DNA of 64,000 bases from Dicaeum eximium (taxonomy: Eukaryota; Chordata; Aves; Passeriformes; Dicaeidae), in contig VWZP01005800.1 in NCBI GenBank assembly GCA_013396995.1, positions 291,522 to 355,521 on the forward strand, written 5' to 3'. This document shows positions 38,001 to 48,394 of this stretch, in pieces (the stretch's first letter is position 1; each line of letters begins with the position of its first letter). The translations under genes and the position numbers were made by a program. The notes below the pieces were generated by a model. It did no database searches, was not told the DNA's origin, and saw only the letters and a list, made by a program, of their open reading frames with translations.

Positions 38001-41000
38001 CTCTAACAAAGTCTGTCCTCATCTTACATTAATTATTATACACATATCCCAGTGTACTTTGATTTAGCAAGGTAAACCAAACCTTGTGACTAACCTAAAC
38101 CATGTGATTAACATCACTCAAGTCCAGCCTTTCCATTTTCTTTAACATCACCCTGAGTCCCAGCTGGGGAAGGAGGTGACCCCCAGCTGCTGCTGCCATC
38201 GTGTCCACTCAAGCCAGGAAGAAGAAGCACGTGCTGGTCCTCAGAAGCATTTTCACCAACCACCTGTGAACAATGCACAGCTCCCGAGCCCCTCTGAAAG
38301 ATACAATACATGACTTGTGGCTTTCTGCTCATGCACAGGTTTCCAGGTGCAGCTCACACTGTGAGAAAATGTGTCCTCGCCTTGGCTAGAAAAATCCCTT
38401 GGCTATTTTCCAGGAGGCTTGGAGACAAGGATTACACTCTGAGGTTCAAAACCAACTGTCTTCAGATCATCTTTAAGTATATGACATCTTTAGCATGTGA
38501 CAACAGCACTTGGAATAACAAGAACCAACCCATGCAATTTCATTTGGACAATGTTTCTGGTCCCACAGCTGCTACCAAAAGCGGATCATGGAATATCCTG
38601 AGTTGGAAGGGACCTGCGAGGATGAGTCCAAGTACTGGCCTTGCACAGGACAGCCCCAGGAATCCCACCACATGCCTGAGATCATTGTCCCAATGCTCCT
38701 TGAGCTCTACCAGGCTTGGTGCTGTGACCACTTCTCAACCACACGCTGCGGGAAGAACCTTTTCCTAATATCCAACCTAAACCTCCCCTGACACAGCTTC
38801 AGGCTGTTCCCTCTGGTCCTGGATCAAATGGATTGCCAGTTAAATAATCAATGCAGCACAAAAGTGCAGTCTTGGAACTAAATTCTACGGCCAGATCATC
38901 TTAGGATTGATTGCATCCTTTTCTTTTTTATCCAACTGCCCTGATGGAAATTTAGAACCTCTCAAACAGGTAACTGAATTCCCTTCCAAAAGCCATCTGT
39001 GCATTCACAACACTGCATTACTGACACGAAGTGCTGGCTCATTTAGAGACAGCAACATCTGGCTTGATGGGATGCGCCAAAATACATTCTCTTTATTTGA
39101 TTACACAATGAAATCAATGGTTAAATAGGTGATGGAAACGAGCTGAACAATTTCTGTGCATTACACTCCCAAAGCCCTGCAGAGCTCTGGTCACCTCTGG
39201 CTACCACCCCAGTCAGGAGAGAGAGCAGCTTTGCCAAAAGGCCACTCAAGGCACCTACAATCTGCCTTTTACTCATTCAGTATTAAAACAGACTTATTTT
39301 CCTGTGCCCTAAACATCTCAGCTCCTGATCTATCAGTGTCTCTGCACTGACAAAAGGATGCCTCCACTGCACTGCCCCGGGAACAATGCTGGGCTTTGAC
39401 AGATGGATGGAGGTAGGAGTGGGTCTGCTGTGGTGTGGAGAACACATCAGTTCAATGTTCCTGCTAAATGGGGCCCCGGAGAAAGAACTGCCAAGGTTCC
39501 TTTTACCTTCTACCCTGCATGGTACCTGCAGGAGCAAGCACCTGCCCTGGTGATGGACTCGCTCACACCCCACGGGCCCAGCGCTCCACAGGCTGTGCTC
39601 GAGTGCCCCTGGGCAGCCACGTCCCCCTGGGGACAGCTGGAAGCTCTCACGGTGACATTCTGCTCTTCCTGATGCACAGCAAGGAGAAGATGATGTGAGT
39701 TTTGCAGCCAGGGAAATACTGGATGCCCACAGGAAGGGGGTTGAGTGGTGCTGCTGTTGGGAGAGGTGAAGAGAGCTGCTTCTGTCCATTTTACAACAAA
39801 ACCTCATTAGGTTGGATTAGCCACAGCTTTAATTGGATTGTGTGCTACTGCTAGCACACAATCTGTTAGCTGGGAGTTGGGAGCTGGGAATGCAACACCA
39901 TCAATCCTCAGTAACTTAGGTCCATAGCTTATTTTATCCCAGCCACTGCCTGTAAAATCAAATTGTGCCTTTTCCTGCACTGGTGTAAACCCACAGCATG
40001 CCAGTACAACTCCCCAGTGGTCTGGGCACACACAAACTCCCCAACTTTTAATGTGTTCAGAAGCAGCAATTTGACCAGGGATGTGAAGTCATGATTACAT
40101 TTTACTAAAGCCAAGGAAAATCACAAAAACAAGCACACACGCTTTGCTGGCAGCTTGCCACACAGGTTTGAGGAATAAGCATCTCTTGTTCAATGAAGAA
40201 AATTCCTTTCAGCATGTCTCAGGCATTTGAAGATAATGTTCTCCACTTAAACACTGCAATGGTCTCTGTGTATTAGTAATGCATAGATGTCTGTTCAGAG
40301 TGATGCCTTGTTCATTTATTATTTGCTTGTTCTTGACGTTTTTATTTTCAAGGGGACGGGAAGGTTATAGTATTTTTTTTTTTTTTGTCCTAGAGGAAAA
40401 GATTTTCAGATTATAATGAAAAACAAATGACTCAGTGATGGCGTACAGCATTTCTCTTGTACTGTGATTAACTATTGTCAAGAGCAGAAAGCAGAAAAAG
40501 TAGATATTTTTGTTGTGGTTTACTAATGACATCCATCAGCAATTTCTGCCAATTACCTCTTCAGTGTCTGTACACAGCCCTCACTCCAGATCAGCAGACA
40601 GCAACTTTGCTTACAACTAAAAATCTCAACAATTTCCACGTGTCCTCCCATCCTTGCAACAAAATTAACAAGGAGAACTTAAATTTCTCATCCTGTAATT
40701 CACTTAGTGCCTGCTCAAGGGATGTGCCACTCTACATCCTTGCACCTAATAACCCTTCCAGAGGAGCAGTTACAGCCTGTTTTTAAGGGTTAAGGAATCC
40801 AAGTTAGGCAGTCAAAAAAATCCCCCCCAGACTTGCATCTCCTTGGCTTTTGTAAGTATAAAGGCCTTCTAGAAGACTTCTTAAATTCTATTTTTCTCAA
40901 GTAAGTGGCTCCTGTTTGTACTGCTCTAGATCAAGGCCTTTCCTCAAAACATATAAAAACTAGCATTTAAAACTAGAAATAGAAAACTAGAATATAAAAC

Positions 41001-44000
41001 CCAAATTACTAGGAAAAAACCCCAATTCCTGTTCAAATCTTTGTTCCATCCACATTTTATTGAAAGTATAGTTGAAAACATGGAAATATTTTCCTCTCAT
41101 TTCAGCGTAACTCAGACAAATGTATCACTGCCTTTATTTAAGCGTGGACAAGGAACTTCATTGATTTGACACCAAAAATAACACAGCAGCACCAGCGTGG
41201 GAGTGTCAGAGCAGATCCTGGGAAAGAGGCTTATTTGAGAACATCTCTGGTGGAACTGGCAGCTGGAATATGCATTTTGCAACACAGTGGCTACTCCTAT
41301 TTGAAAGTTACTGGGCATGACAGCACACTCAGAGGAAGGAATTTGAAGGAATGTAGAAGAGAGTGCTGCAAATAAATTATTTTTATATGTTGAAATCAAA
41401 ACTTCTACAACACAAAATGACCTATCAAAAAAAAAAAAAAAATTAGAACATCCATTTGAAGCGTAATGTTTTGGACTGAATTCTGCTGTCAGAAAACACT
41501 GACGGCCTCTCCATAGAAAAACAAATACTGTGCTGAAATCTCAGAATTAACCATGACAGCTCTGGAGGCAGAACACACTGACCTCCCATGGGGAGGGGAT
41601 GGACATCTCCTCCTCCAGCACAGAACTTTTCCCAGGCAAAGAGGGGAACAACACCCAAACTTAAGACCCTTTGTCTCCTTCCAGGACTTTATTTTAAATT
41701 TTTGCTTACATAAACACTCCTCTGAGACCACCCCAGTGACAACTTCTGAGTGAGACCTTTGGGACTCACACATTCAAAGGGATATTCTTTGCTGCATCAG
41801 ACTACAGGACTATTTTTTCCCCCCTAGATATACCTGATCCAACACCAATTCAAACCAATCTCAGGATCAGACCATCTTCCCACCACTCCAGCATGGACTG
41901 AGCAAGATAAACACAAATCATTTGATTCAAAGCTGCACACCATCCCACAAAAAACCCCTCTGCTATAAATTTTGTAATGAATTTTATCAGATGTGCTTCC
42001 AGTTGTTTTGCAATTTATACACTCTGCTCCAAACTAAAAGGTTAACACTCCATTACAAATAAAATCCTCTGAAAATTAATCTTGTCACTGCTAGAATCTG
42101 GTGGCATTTCCAAAAGGAAACAGACATTCCCAGTTAACCTCTCACGTTTACTTTCACTGCCATAACTCAAGAGTAGCTTCAATGAAAGCCACAAGGCTGC
42201 TTTGACTTGAAGTCGTTGTGAAAGGAATTTACACCCACTACAGTCCAGATATCACTCATATGTATCTCATTAATAAATAATTACAATATAGCTTCTACTT
42301 TCAAGAAACACTGCAATAAATCCAGGCTGGTTCATGGATCTCCCAAGATCCAAAAAAAAGCCAGCTGTCAAACTGACAGACAGCTCAGCAACACTTTGGA
42401 TGTGTATTTGTATTTATTTCCTCCACAAACCATTGCCTCTGCTGGCTGATGGGTGCCTCCAGGGGGTGATTCATTCCAGCTCCCTCAGATACCAGCCCTG
42501 GGAGGTGAATCACCTGCTGGAGGTGCCCAGCTCCCCCAGATTTCTCAGTGCTTACCAAGGCTTATATTTAGATGGATGTGGATGAGTCCAAGCCTGGCTG
42601 CCTCAGACTCAGGCCATGGCAGCACTGCAGTGCACTGAGCACATGCTTTGATTTCCTTGCCTGACTTAGAGCCTGATTTAGCACATTTGGTGAAGGGTGG
42701 GTTAAAAGAACATTTTCCAGGTAAGCAGCTGGGGCACCAGTAGGGATTTATCGCTGTATTGCTGCATTTTGCAATCCCAGGAGATATTTCCATCTATTTT
42801 CTCCACTGCCCTTGAGGTAATAGCTCTGACAGGTCTCATCCCTGCCCTTCCATGATGGCATTTTTGGGATAGGTCTCCTCCCAAGCAGTGTCCATGCCAC
42901 AGACCTGGCTGATGCTGGGGAGTGGGGGCTGGCCAGGCTGAGGTGAAGACAAAAGGATTTGGTGCTGTTCTCAAAACACAACATTGCTATGGTGCCAGCT
43001 TGGCACACACCTCACATCCTCACCCACATGCCAACCCTTCTGGGCAGCTGTCTCTGCTCCATTTCCCTCCACATGAGCAGCACTTCTGACCACTTATCCC
43101 CAAGCACTGGGTGTACCTTCCCTACCAAAGGAGTCTTTGTGCCTGGACTTCACTCCCCTCTCCAGGAGTCAGCAGTTCCTGTGGTTTTGAGGAGGTATCC
43201 AGGAAGCCACAAAGCTCAGCTGTGTGAAAAGTGCCCACACAGAGCACACTGCTCCCTGCTCTCCGCCCAGCACACAGGCCCATGGACCAAGCTGCCCTGG
43301 AATCTCTTCCATGTGCCCTCCCATGCTTGGGGAAGAAAGGGGGGCACATGCAGCGCTTTTGGGAAGCTGGCTGCCCGACCCCATTAGGATTCTTTGGGAA
43401 TTTATGCTAAAATCTTTGCTGATCTGTAAAAACTGCCTGCACACACATTTAATGTATGGGTGCAGTATTAATTCAGCTTGGCCAGCTCCATCCCAAGCAA
43501 GAACCTTTCCATTTGCAGCCTGTTGGGTATGACAAGTGCTGTCATGTAGTCATTTCCAGTCTATTGCCCTTTCTTCCTATGAAGACTGGATTTTCCCTCC
43601 CTCAGGAGCCAGGCAGTGCAGTTTTGACACTGCTGCTGCAGCCCAGCATGGGCAGAAGGTTAGGACAGGTCTAACAGAGGCACCTGGCAGCAGCTGGACA
43701 GGCTGAAGGCAACCACAGCTTGTCTTAGACCCCTGTGAGGCCAGGACAATCTTTAATCCTCTGCATTCCCCACCAGGCGTGACACGAGCCTGGGCTGAGC
43801 CCTCAGGAAATAAAGAGCAGCAAATCACTCCATTTTACCAGCACAGCCAGCTCACCTGGCCGTAACACTGCTCCTAAAAAAGCAGGTGAGGGTTTGAATT
43901 ACAATATCACACATCCCAAAGCCTGGTGCTGTGCACCAGCAATAAGCAGTCAGCTCCTCCAACTTTCCTTAAGGCGTTTTCCCCTCAAGGAAGAAACACT

Positions 44001-45295
44001 CTGTAACTACCAAGCCTGCAGAATTCTAAATATCACACACACAATTCTGAGAAAAACAACACAAACTACTGCCTGCTCTATCAAACCCCAGCCCTGTTTG
44101 TAATTGAAGGCAGCCTGAGCCAGGTAGATCGAAGAACCGGAGGTCATGCTCCGCTGGCCAGCACTGGACCGTGGCTCTGGCTTTGTTTTGCTCCTGGATG
44201 AATTCAACTCACAAAAAGGAATTACATTTTCATTGCTGGTTGGCTCAAACCAGAGACAGCACACACACCTTGCAGCTGTACAGCTCCAGTGCCCTCCCCA
44301 CACACACCTGGTGGGAAAACAGCTCATTTCTGGCACAACAAGCAACTTTGGGAAGTACCACGCAGCTCTTCAAAACGCCTGACACCGAGGATTATAAACT
44401 CAGACAGTGCAGTTAAAGCCTGAGATTTCTACGGACATTTAAGTCAAAACCTCAAACCTGAACATCAGGAGTATTTTTAAGAAAGCTTTCCCTTTTGACT
44501 TCTGATTTATATGGCATGCACACCTACTGTAAATTTTCACCACGCTGACTTTTATTTGTTTCACTGCCAGGGCAGTCAAATCTCCTGCTGGACAACATCA
44601 CCACATTCCCAGTGACTCTGAAGCGTAATCTAAAGTTGATGGGCACTCTAAAAGGAACAAGGCTCTCATGTCTGATAAAGAGCATACAAAAGGATTCCCA
44701 ATTTCTATCTTGTGGTTTTTCTATATTAAATAATTGCTTAGGAGCTGACACTTCTGAAAATGAGGGGAGAAAAAAGCTGTTTAAGGGGACAACTGCTATA
44801 CTGAGCTGAGGGACAGCAAGCACAAAAAAAGTTGGTGCCTCTGTCTTCACAGCAAAACCAATAAATCTAGAGCACCACAGTAAAATTCTCCAGAAAAGAC
44901 AGTAACATTACATGGACCTAATTTCACATAATTGTAAAAGCCAGAATTGAAGTACAGCAACTTTATCCGTTGTTCACATTACATCAGTTTCTTCACCAGG
45001 AATCATTCACACAGCAGTTGAACACAGGCAACAGAAATTTAACTGCCACTTATCCCAGATGATATTAAAGTGCTAAAAATGCTATCTGAGCATTAATTTA
45101 AAAATACACACACACACACACAACATTGCTGTTACTCTGCACGGAACGGAGCAGGAGGAGCACGCGGAGTGAACTCCTGCCTAGGGCGAGATATACAGGG
45201 GGAAATAAAAAGCATTTACCGTCTGGCACGGGCGAGTTTAATTCGGGAACATTGTAAGATGGTAGCGGCGCCACTCTTGCCGAATGTTTCTTCAT
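13816..45295 (-). CDS. SLC35F4: SLC35F4, solute carrier family 35 member F4, complete seven-exon coding region
   Basis: Exons 45295-45220, 30410-30113, 23823-23604, 17926-17801, 16686-16494, 15225-15136 and 14057-13816 join to 1245 nt, or 414 codons plus TAG, with canonical GT-AG borders and matching phases. The product has a hydrophilic N-terminus (1-53), then about ten hydrophobic segments starting at about 54-76 (FLKLIWRFLIILSVSSSWVG) and 88-112, as expected for the drug/metabolite-transporter fold of SLC35 proteins. A cytoplasmic tail runs from about 367 to 414 and ends in SIPLA. The tail LLMLLPEEWDEITLRFINSL and the body fit SLC35F4 rather than SLC35F3, and synteny with CCDC198 agrees. 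The transported substrate of SLC35F4 is not established; the paralogue SLC35F3 has been proposed as a thiamine transporter. Human annotation includes a longer N-terminal form, so this is probably a short isoform. Confidence 0.95.
14345..14718 (+). mobile_element. CR1 LINE 3' end, sense orientation
   Basis: Sense CR1 sequence ('ctcagcctagagaaaaggag', 'gggttcaggctctgctccca', 'ggctgcccagggcagtggtg') ending 'cctatgattctgtgattt'. It lies in the last SLC35F4 intron, about 290 nt from the terminal exon. Confidence 0.93.
15136..15225 (-). CDS. SLC35F4: SLC35F4 coding exon 6
   Basis: 90 nt lie between acceptor TCCCTAG and donor GCAG|GTACCA, phase 1 at both ends. It encodes AFNILVNVGVVLTYPILISI and then GTVLSVPGNA, a membrane helix pair typical of the C-terminal half of SLC35F proteins. 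Confidence 0.94.
16232..16310. repeat. SLC35F4: TAAT-rich AT tract in SLC35F4 intron 5
   Basis: Repeated TTAATTA/TAATTAT units over about 80 nt, which also read as clustered homeodomain core sites. It is probably simple-sequence-like; any function is speculative. Confidence 0.5.
16494..16686 (-). CDS. SLC35F4: SLC35F4 coding exon 5
   Basis: 193 nt lie between acceptor CTCCGCAG and donor GTTAG|GTATGT. It encodes VLFKMFLGSANFGEAAHFVS, a helix through TLGFFNFIFISITPIILYF, the loop TKVEYWYPFSAVPW and the start of the next helix (GYLCGVAGLWL). Confidence 0.95.
17801..17926 (-). CDS. SLC35F4: SLC35F4 coding exon 4
   Basis: 126 nt (42 codons, phase 0 both ends) lie between acceptor GTGCAG and donor ACAAG|GTAGGT. 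It encodes IVAAIMAITGIVMMAYADGF followed by QGDSIIGVAYAVGSASTSALYK. It contributes two membrane helices with the conserved YADGF turn between them. Confidence 0.95.
17927..20399. other. SLC35F4: SLC35F4 intron 3, 3' part
   Basis: No further exon is visible; the flanking exons join in frame without one. The sequence looks unique, with short AT runs. Confidence 0.6.
20400..20545 (-). mobile_element. CR1 LINE 3' fragment
   Basis: Antisense CR1 3' end ('agaaaggtttggttggaagg', then 'cagggacaccttccacagac'), in SLC35F4 intron 3. Confidence 0.9.
20941..21165 (-). mobile_element. CR1 LINE 3' fragment
   Basis: Antisense CR1 3' end of the 'attgttaaggttggaaaaga' subtype, followed by 'cctgggcagcctgttccagt'. 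It belongs to the same subtype as the copies at 3752 and 57156. Confidence 0.92.
22535..22685. repeat. SLC35F4: A/C-only low-complexity tract in SLC35F4 intron 3
   Basis: About 150 nt of A and C only (units like AAACC and AAACA); the sense strand of the gene is G/T-rich here. Confidence 0.85.
23604..23823 (-). CDS. SLC35F4: SLC35F4 coding exon 3
   Basis: 220 nt lie between acceptor TTCCGTAG and donor CAAGG|GTAATG. It encodes residues 125-198, from RECSRIFGEDGLTLKLFL through ILWTLTNYLYLLALKKL and DVSALFCCNKAFVFLLSWIV to KDRFMGAR. The motif LFCCNKAFVFLLSW is a hallmark of the F3/F4/F5 group. The penultimate residue is Ala (GAR), where I recall Val in mammals. Confidence 0.93.
24365..24398. repeat. 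(GGGAAA)n-like purine tract
   Basis: About 34 nt of imperfect GGGAAAGGGA units in SLC35F4 intron 2. Confidence 0.75.
24399..27578. other. SLC35F4: SLC35F4 intron 2, central part
   Basis: I see no exon. There is a short A-rich run at about 26440-26470 and otherwise unique-looking sequence. Confidence 0.55.
27579..27893 (-). mobile_element. CR1 LINE 3' fragment
   Basis: Antisense CR1 3' end ('gtggtttgggttggaagaga', 'ccatggcagggacacctttc', 'cacagcttctctgggcaccc'), extending over 300 nt in SLC35F4 intron 2. It is one of the longer and better preserved copies. Confidence 0.93.
28370..28425 (+). mobile_element. Possible CR1 3' terminal remnant, sense
   Basis: The string 'atgacctccaaagatccttt' followed by 'ccaagttcgatctgtc' resembles the sense CR1 end; it is short and diverged. 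Confidence 0.4.
30113..30410 (-). CDS. SLC35F4: SLC35F4 coding exon 2
   Basis: 298 nt lie between a polypyrimidine tract plus TTTTTCAG and donor TTCAG|GTAGGC. It encodes residues 26-124: an acidic Ser/Gln-rich linker (GEEGTQTHTESSSQEAEAQ), a cysteine pair (CQSC, 47-50), the first membrane helix (WRFLIILSVSSSWVGTTQF) and the second (FFMTWFSTNWNIMIFPIYY). It ends at EKQSPIKKF. Confidence 0.93.
30411..33980. other. SLC35F4: SLC35F4 intron 1, 3' part
   Basis: Long AT-rich unique sequence, especially 31.4-32.4 kb. No exon or repeat is recognised, which makes it a reasonable place to look for conserved non-coding elements. Confidence 0.5.
33985..34350. other. GC- and CpG-rich patch inside SLC35F4 intron 1
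   Basis: The stretch contains 'cctcgcgccgcgccggtacc' and further CpGs and is flanked by AT-rich intron. Open frames exist on both strands (163 codons on minus, 203 on plus) but resemble no family I know. It could be a small CpG island or the remains of an exonised or inserted sequence. Confidence 0.5.
37347..37485 (-). mobile_element. CR1 LINE 3' fragment
   Basis: Antisense CR1 3' end ('atcatagaatggtctgggtt', then 'ccatggacagggacatcttc') in SLC35F4 intron 1. Confidence 0.92.
38585..38822 (-). mobile_element. CR1 LINE 3' fragment of a second subtype
   Basis: Antisense copy ('atcatggaatatcctgagtt', 'ggacctgcgaggatgagtcc', 'ccttttcctaatatccaacc'). The 'gagttggaagggacc' start differs from the other copies and suggests another CR1 subfamily. 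Confidence 0.88.
39836..39863. repeat. Perfect 12-bp inverted repeat with 4-nt loop
   Basis: GATTGTGTGCTA (39836-39847), loop CTGC, and TAGCACACAATC (39852-39863) are exact reverse complements, extendable by G-T pairs. It lies in SLC35F4 intron 1. Confidence 0.9.
40371..40386. repeat. Poly-T run
   Basis: About 16 T in a row within the AT-rich first intron of SLC35F4. Confidence 0.9.
45105..45122. repeat. (CA)n microsatellite next to SLC35F4 exon 1
   Basis: About nine CA units, roughly 95 nt inside intron 1 from the exon 1 donor. Confidence 0.9.
45220..45295 (-). CDS. SLC35F4: SLC35F4 first coding exon (short-isoform start)
   Basis: 76 nt encode MKKHSARVAPLPSYNVPELN and five more residues, ending GACG|GTAAAT. 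The ATG has A at -3, and an in-frame TGA lies 24 nt upstream, so translation cannot start earlier in this exon. The first 11 residues equal the N-terminus I recall for human SLC35F3, which indicates a first exon shared by ancestry between the paralogues. Splicing to exon 2 restores ...VPDGEEGTQ. Confidence 0.88.
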
Positions 45296-45299
45296 CCTC

Positions 45300-45560
45300 T
45301 GGAATTGCTCTCCTGCTCAGGCGCTCACTCTGGCTCTGGTCTGCATCGCCCTTGGTCCCGAGTACTCCAGCAAGCACGGGGCTATGGCTGGTGGCTGGAT
45401 GTTGTTCTGGAGATGCTGCAGGAGCCTACGAGTACTGATTTGCTGTTTCCCTGGGAAACCATTTGCAACACGTTCAAACAATGCTTGACCTCTGCCAACA
45501 CTTCTCTTTCATTCAATTGTTGAGCGCGGCAGATAAAATATAAATGTATCGGCGGCGGCG
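45300..45560 (-). promoter_or_regulatory. SLC35F4: Candidate promoter and 5' UTR of the short SLC35F4 transcript
   Basis: Reading the minus strand, a GC-rich segment (GGCGCCGCCGCCGATAC, near 45550) is followed at 45546-45531 by a TATA-like AT run (CATTTATATTTTATCT), then about 235 nt of leader before the ATG at 45295. The region has more CpG than its surroundings. Promoter activity is inferred, not shown. Confidence 0.35.
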
Positions 45561-45907
45561 CCTCGCGAACTCGAAACCGTGGCAGCCCCTTTGCAGGAAA
45601 TTGGGATTTCACATCAAATCTCTGCGCTGTGCTGGCAACGCAGACGGGAGATTTCTCAGACAACTGAGAGGAAATTATGCAATGCAATTTTCTGGTTCCT
45701 TACACTGTGACAATATATGGATGATTATAGTAATTATTTTAAGTAAACTTTGAATAATGGGACTCCTATAGAGCTGCTAAATCAGGAATGCCTTGGGCAA
45801 AAGAACAGGTGACATCCAGGTCTGTGTCTGATAATAAAGCAGAGGTATTGCAGGAGACTCTTCTAACACCCTACAAAAATTGTCACAACCAAGATAGATA
45901 TAGAAAT

Positions 45908-45917
45908 TTATATATAT

Positions 45918-45955
<38 letters not shown>
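45908..45955. repeat. (TA)n followed by (GA)n microsatellite
   Basis: A short TA run passes directly into about 16 GA units, some 350 nt upstream of the candidate SLC35F4 promoter. Confidence 0.92.
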
Positions 45956-48394
45956 GCTATAGCTGGTCTACATTTCTTCCTCACTTCCCTTGAGACAGCC
46001 AGGACATGTTTTGCCCCTCCTTCCCTGACAACTTCTCTCTCTACTACTGCCTTATTATTACTATTAATATTTTTGGAAGTTGTTCACTTAGTGCAATGGA
46101 AAAGTTTCCAAGAGCGAACTGGTGTCAACCCACACAACTTCTGGAACTCTTAGAAGATCCCATCCCCTTGTGCAACCACCACTGTGCTGGGAGCTTCCTT
46201 TGCCAAGAAGTGGTTACTGACACCTCTAAAGAGCCCTGGCTCCAGAGCTCTTCACCAAGAGATCACCTATCAAGTCTTATCCAAGAATTTGTAGGAAGAA
46301 ACTTTTACCATTTATATTCAAGGTGTTTGCTATAGGAACAATGGGAAATAAAAAGGAAATTACCAGAAAGGCAGCTTAGCTCTACCAGAATCTGCTGGCA
46401 ACTTTGCAAATTTGCTGAATTTTTTAGGGTGCTAGTATAGACCTTTTATCTATGGCCTTTATGCTTTTGACAGCAGCTGAGAGCGGAGATTCTTGGCCCG
46501 GGGCTTGGTCCTTCTTTCCCCACTATCCCACCAAAGAGGCAGAAGTCACTGGCTCTAGGGAAGGCCAAAGTGGTTTGAAAAGGATGAAGAATTGCTGGGT
46601 TTGAATTTTCCACCTTGGGCTTCCTCAAGCACGGTGCTGGAATCTCACAGGTTTTACCCAGTAACGTGTTGTGGTTGGGGTATGTGTGCAAGGACTGGTC
46701 CCTTCCCTAACCCTCAAGGAGGAGAGGGGAGGAAGCAGAGTCTGAGCTGATCATCCTCTGGATGCAGCCACAGAAGATGATGGCACATGGGGAGAACTGT
46801 CCTGTGGCACCCTCAGCAGAGGCAGCCTGTGACTCCACTGTACCCAGAGGGGTAGCAAGGGATTCTTGGGTCCTTGGAGCAACCAAGCAGGACATTATCA
46901 CTTGGTCCTGCCCTGTACATTCCTGTAAAGCTGCTCTCTAGCCCCTCTTTGGGACTGAGTGACCTCACTTTTCTCTTGGGGCACAGTGACACAGTAGGGA
47001 AGAGACAGCGATTAACCCTATGGAAAGGAGGGACAAAGTTCCTCATCCCACTCCCACAGCCACCCCACACAGTGGGACACATCATGGAAGGAGTACAGGG
47101 AAGAGAAATGGTTACAGCTGCCTGGTTTTCCACCCAGCATATCCTCTCCTGAAAGGCTTGGAGATCTCCTTTAGCATCTTCATTACATCCCTGGTGACTC
47201 ACAAGGCTCTCCACCATGGCAGTCTATTCCAAAGCATCAACTGCACTGCCTTGAGCTAACTGGCTTTTACTGCTTATCTGCATTCAGAGGATTTCCAGCA
47301 CTGTGTAACAACCACTATTCCAAAGGAAATTATCTTCCCAATTTGCAGAAGGAATTTTATTCTCCTGTCCAAAGTGCTGGGAGTCAGCAGAGTTTGTGAT
47401 AGAGTAATCACCAGTCAAGTAATTGCTGGCTCCACAATCACAAGGCTCCCTATTAATACATGTCTAGTCCTTGAGCATTTATATAATATAAACAACATAA
47501 TAATATAACACAGAGATTGCTTTTAGAAAGCCATTTCTGCAAATAGGGGTTTATAATGGAATCATTAACGAACCTTAACAATGGTGAGGATGAAACGCAT
47601 GAGACAATGTCAGGCAATTCCAGACATTTCTTCCAGACAATTTCAGCACTAACAGAACGTGCCTGAATCTAAGAGTTGCTGCCTTTTCTTATTCAAAGGA
47701 GAATCAGACATTGTTTCAACACTAAGTCAGAAGCCAAATTCAACTCCTCAAAGCAATCCTTCAGATCTTACCCCCAGCCATCTCTGCTTCCTAAAACAGT
47801 TATACAAGAAATGAAGATACAAAACTGCTTAAAACTGTGTGGAATTGGTACTTAGAACTTCCATCAAATATTGCAGTTTGAAAAGCATCAGCTTCTCTGG
47901 CTACCCAAGAAAGAGCTTTGGCCATCTATTTCCCCTCCTGCATTTCTGATCCTTCTGAACCCTCTGTGCTCTCTATCTCTGCTCTACTTGTGCTGAAGAA
48001 AAGAGTAAAATAACACGGAGTGGAAGAGAGAGGAGGAAGCTTTGTCCCTCTCTCCAATCCATCCACAAGTGCAATGTGATGACTGATTTACAGTTACTCC
48101 AAGTAACTACTGCAAGACTACGAGTCAATGTAAAATCCACAGGCCTGAGGCACCTTACTCACCTTGTGTTCATGCAAGCCACCAGAGTGGGAGAACATGG
48201 GGGTTTCCCTCCAAAATTCAAGACTAAACTAAAGTTTCCAGGCACCTTTACAACAGTTCTTCGTATGTTGTTGCTTGCTTCAAGTTCTGTGCTTTCAGCC
48301 TGGAACACGCTTTAAGTTTTCTTGTTCTCAGGATGACATTCCTCATAATAAATAATAAATGATAACAGGCTCTGGAGTGCAAGTCTGATAAGAA
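45956..48394. other. Upstream non-coding region
   Basis: I see no exon I can support. A moderately GC-rich part (46.4-47.3 kb) has open frames on both strands but no family resemblance. Confidence 0.5.

Noticed and set aside
39836..39863. microRNA precursor
   Set aside because: The stem is only 12 bp, too short for Drosha/Dicer processing.
13816..45295. SLC35F3 as the identity of the transporter gene
   Set aside because: Exon 1 resembles SLC35F3, but the tail (PEEWDEITLRFINSL, SIPLA), the helix sequences and the neighbour CCDC198 all fit SLC35F4.
45544..45753. 69-codon plus-strand frame starting in the GC-rich block
   Set aside because: It starts inside the candidate SLC35F4 promoter, has no family resemblance and fits chance in GC-rich sequence.
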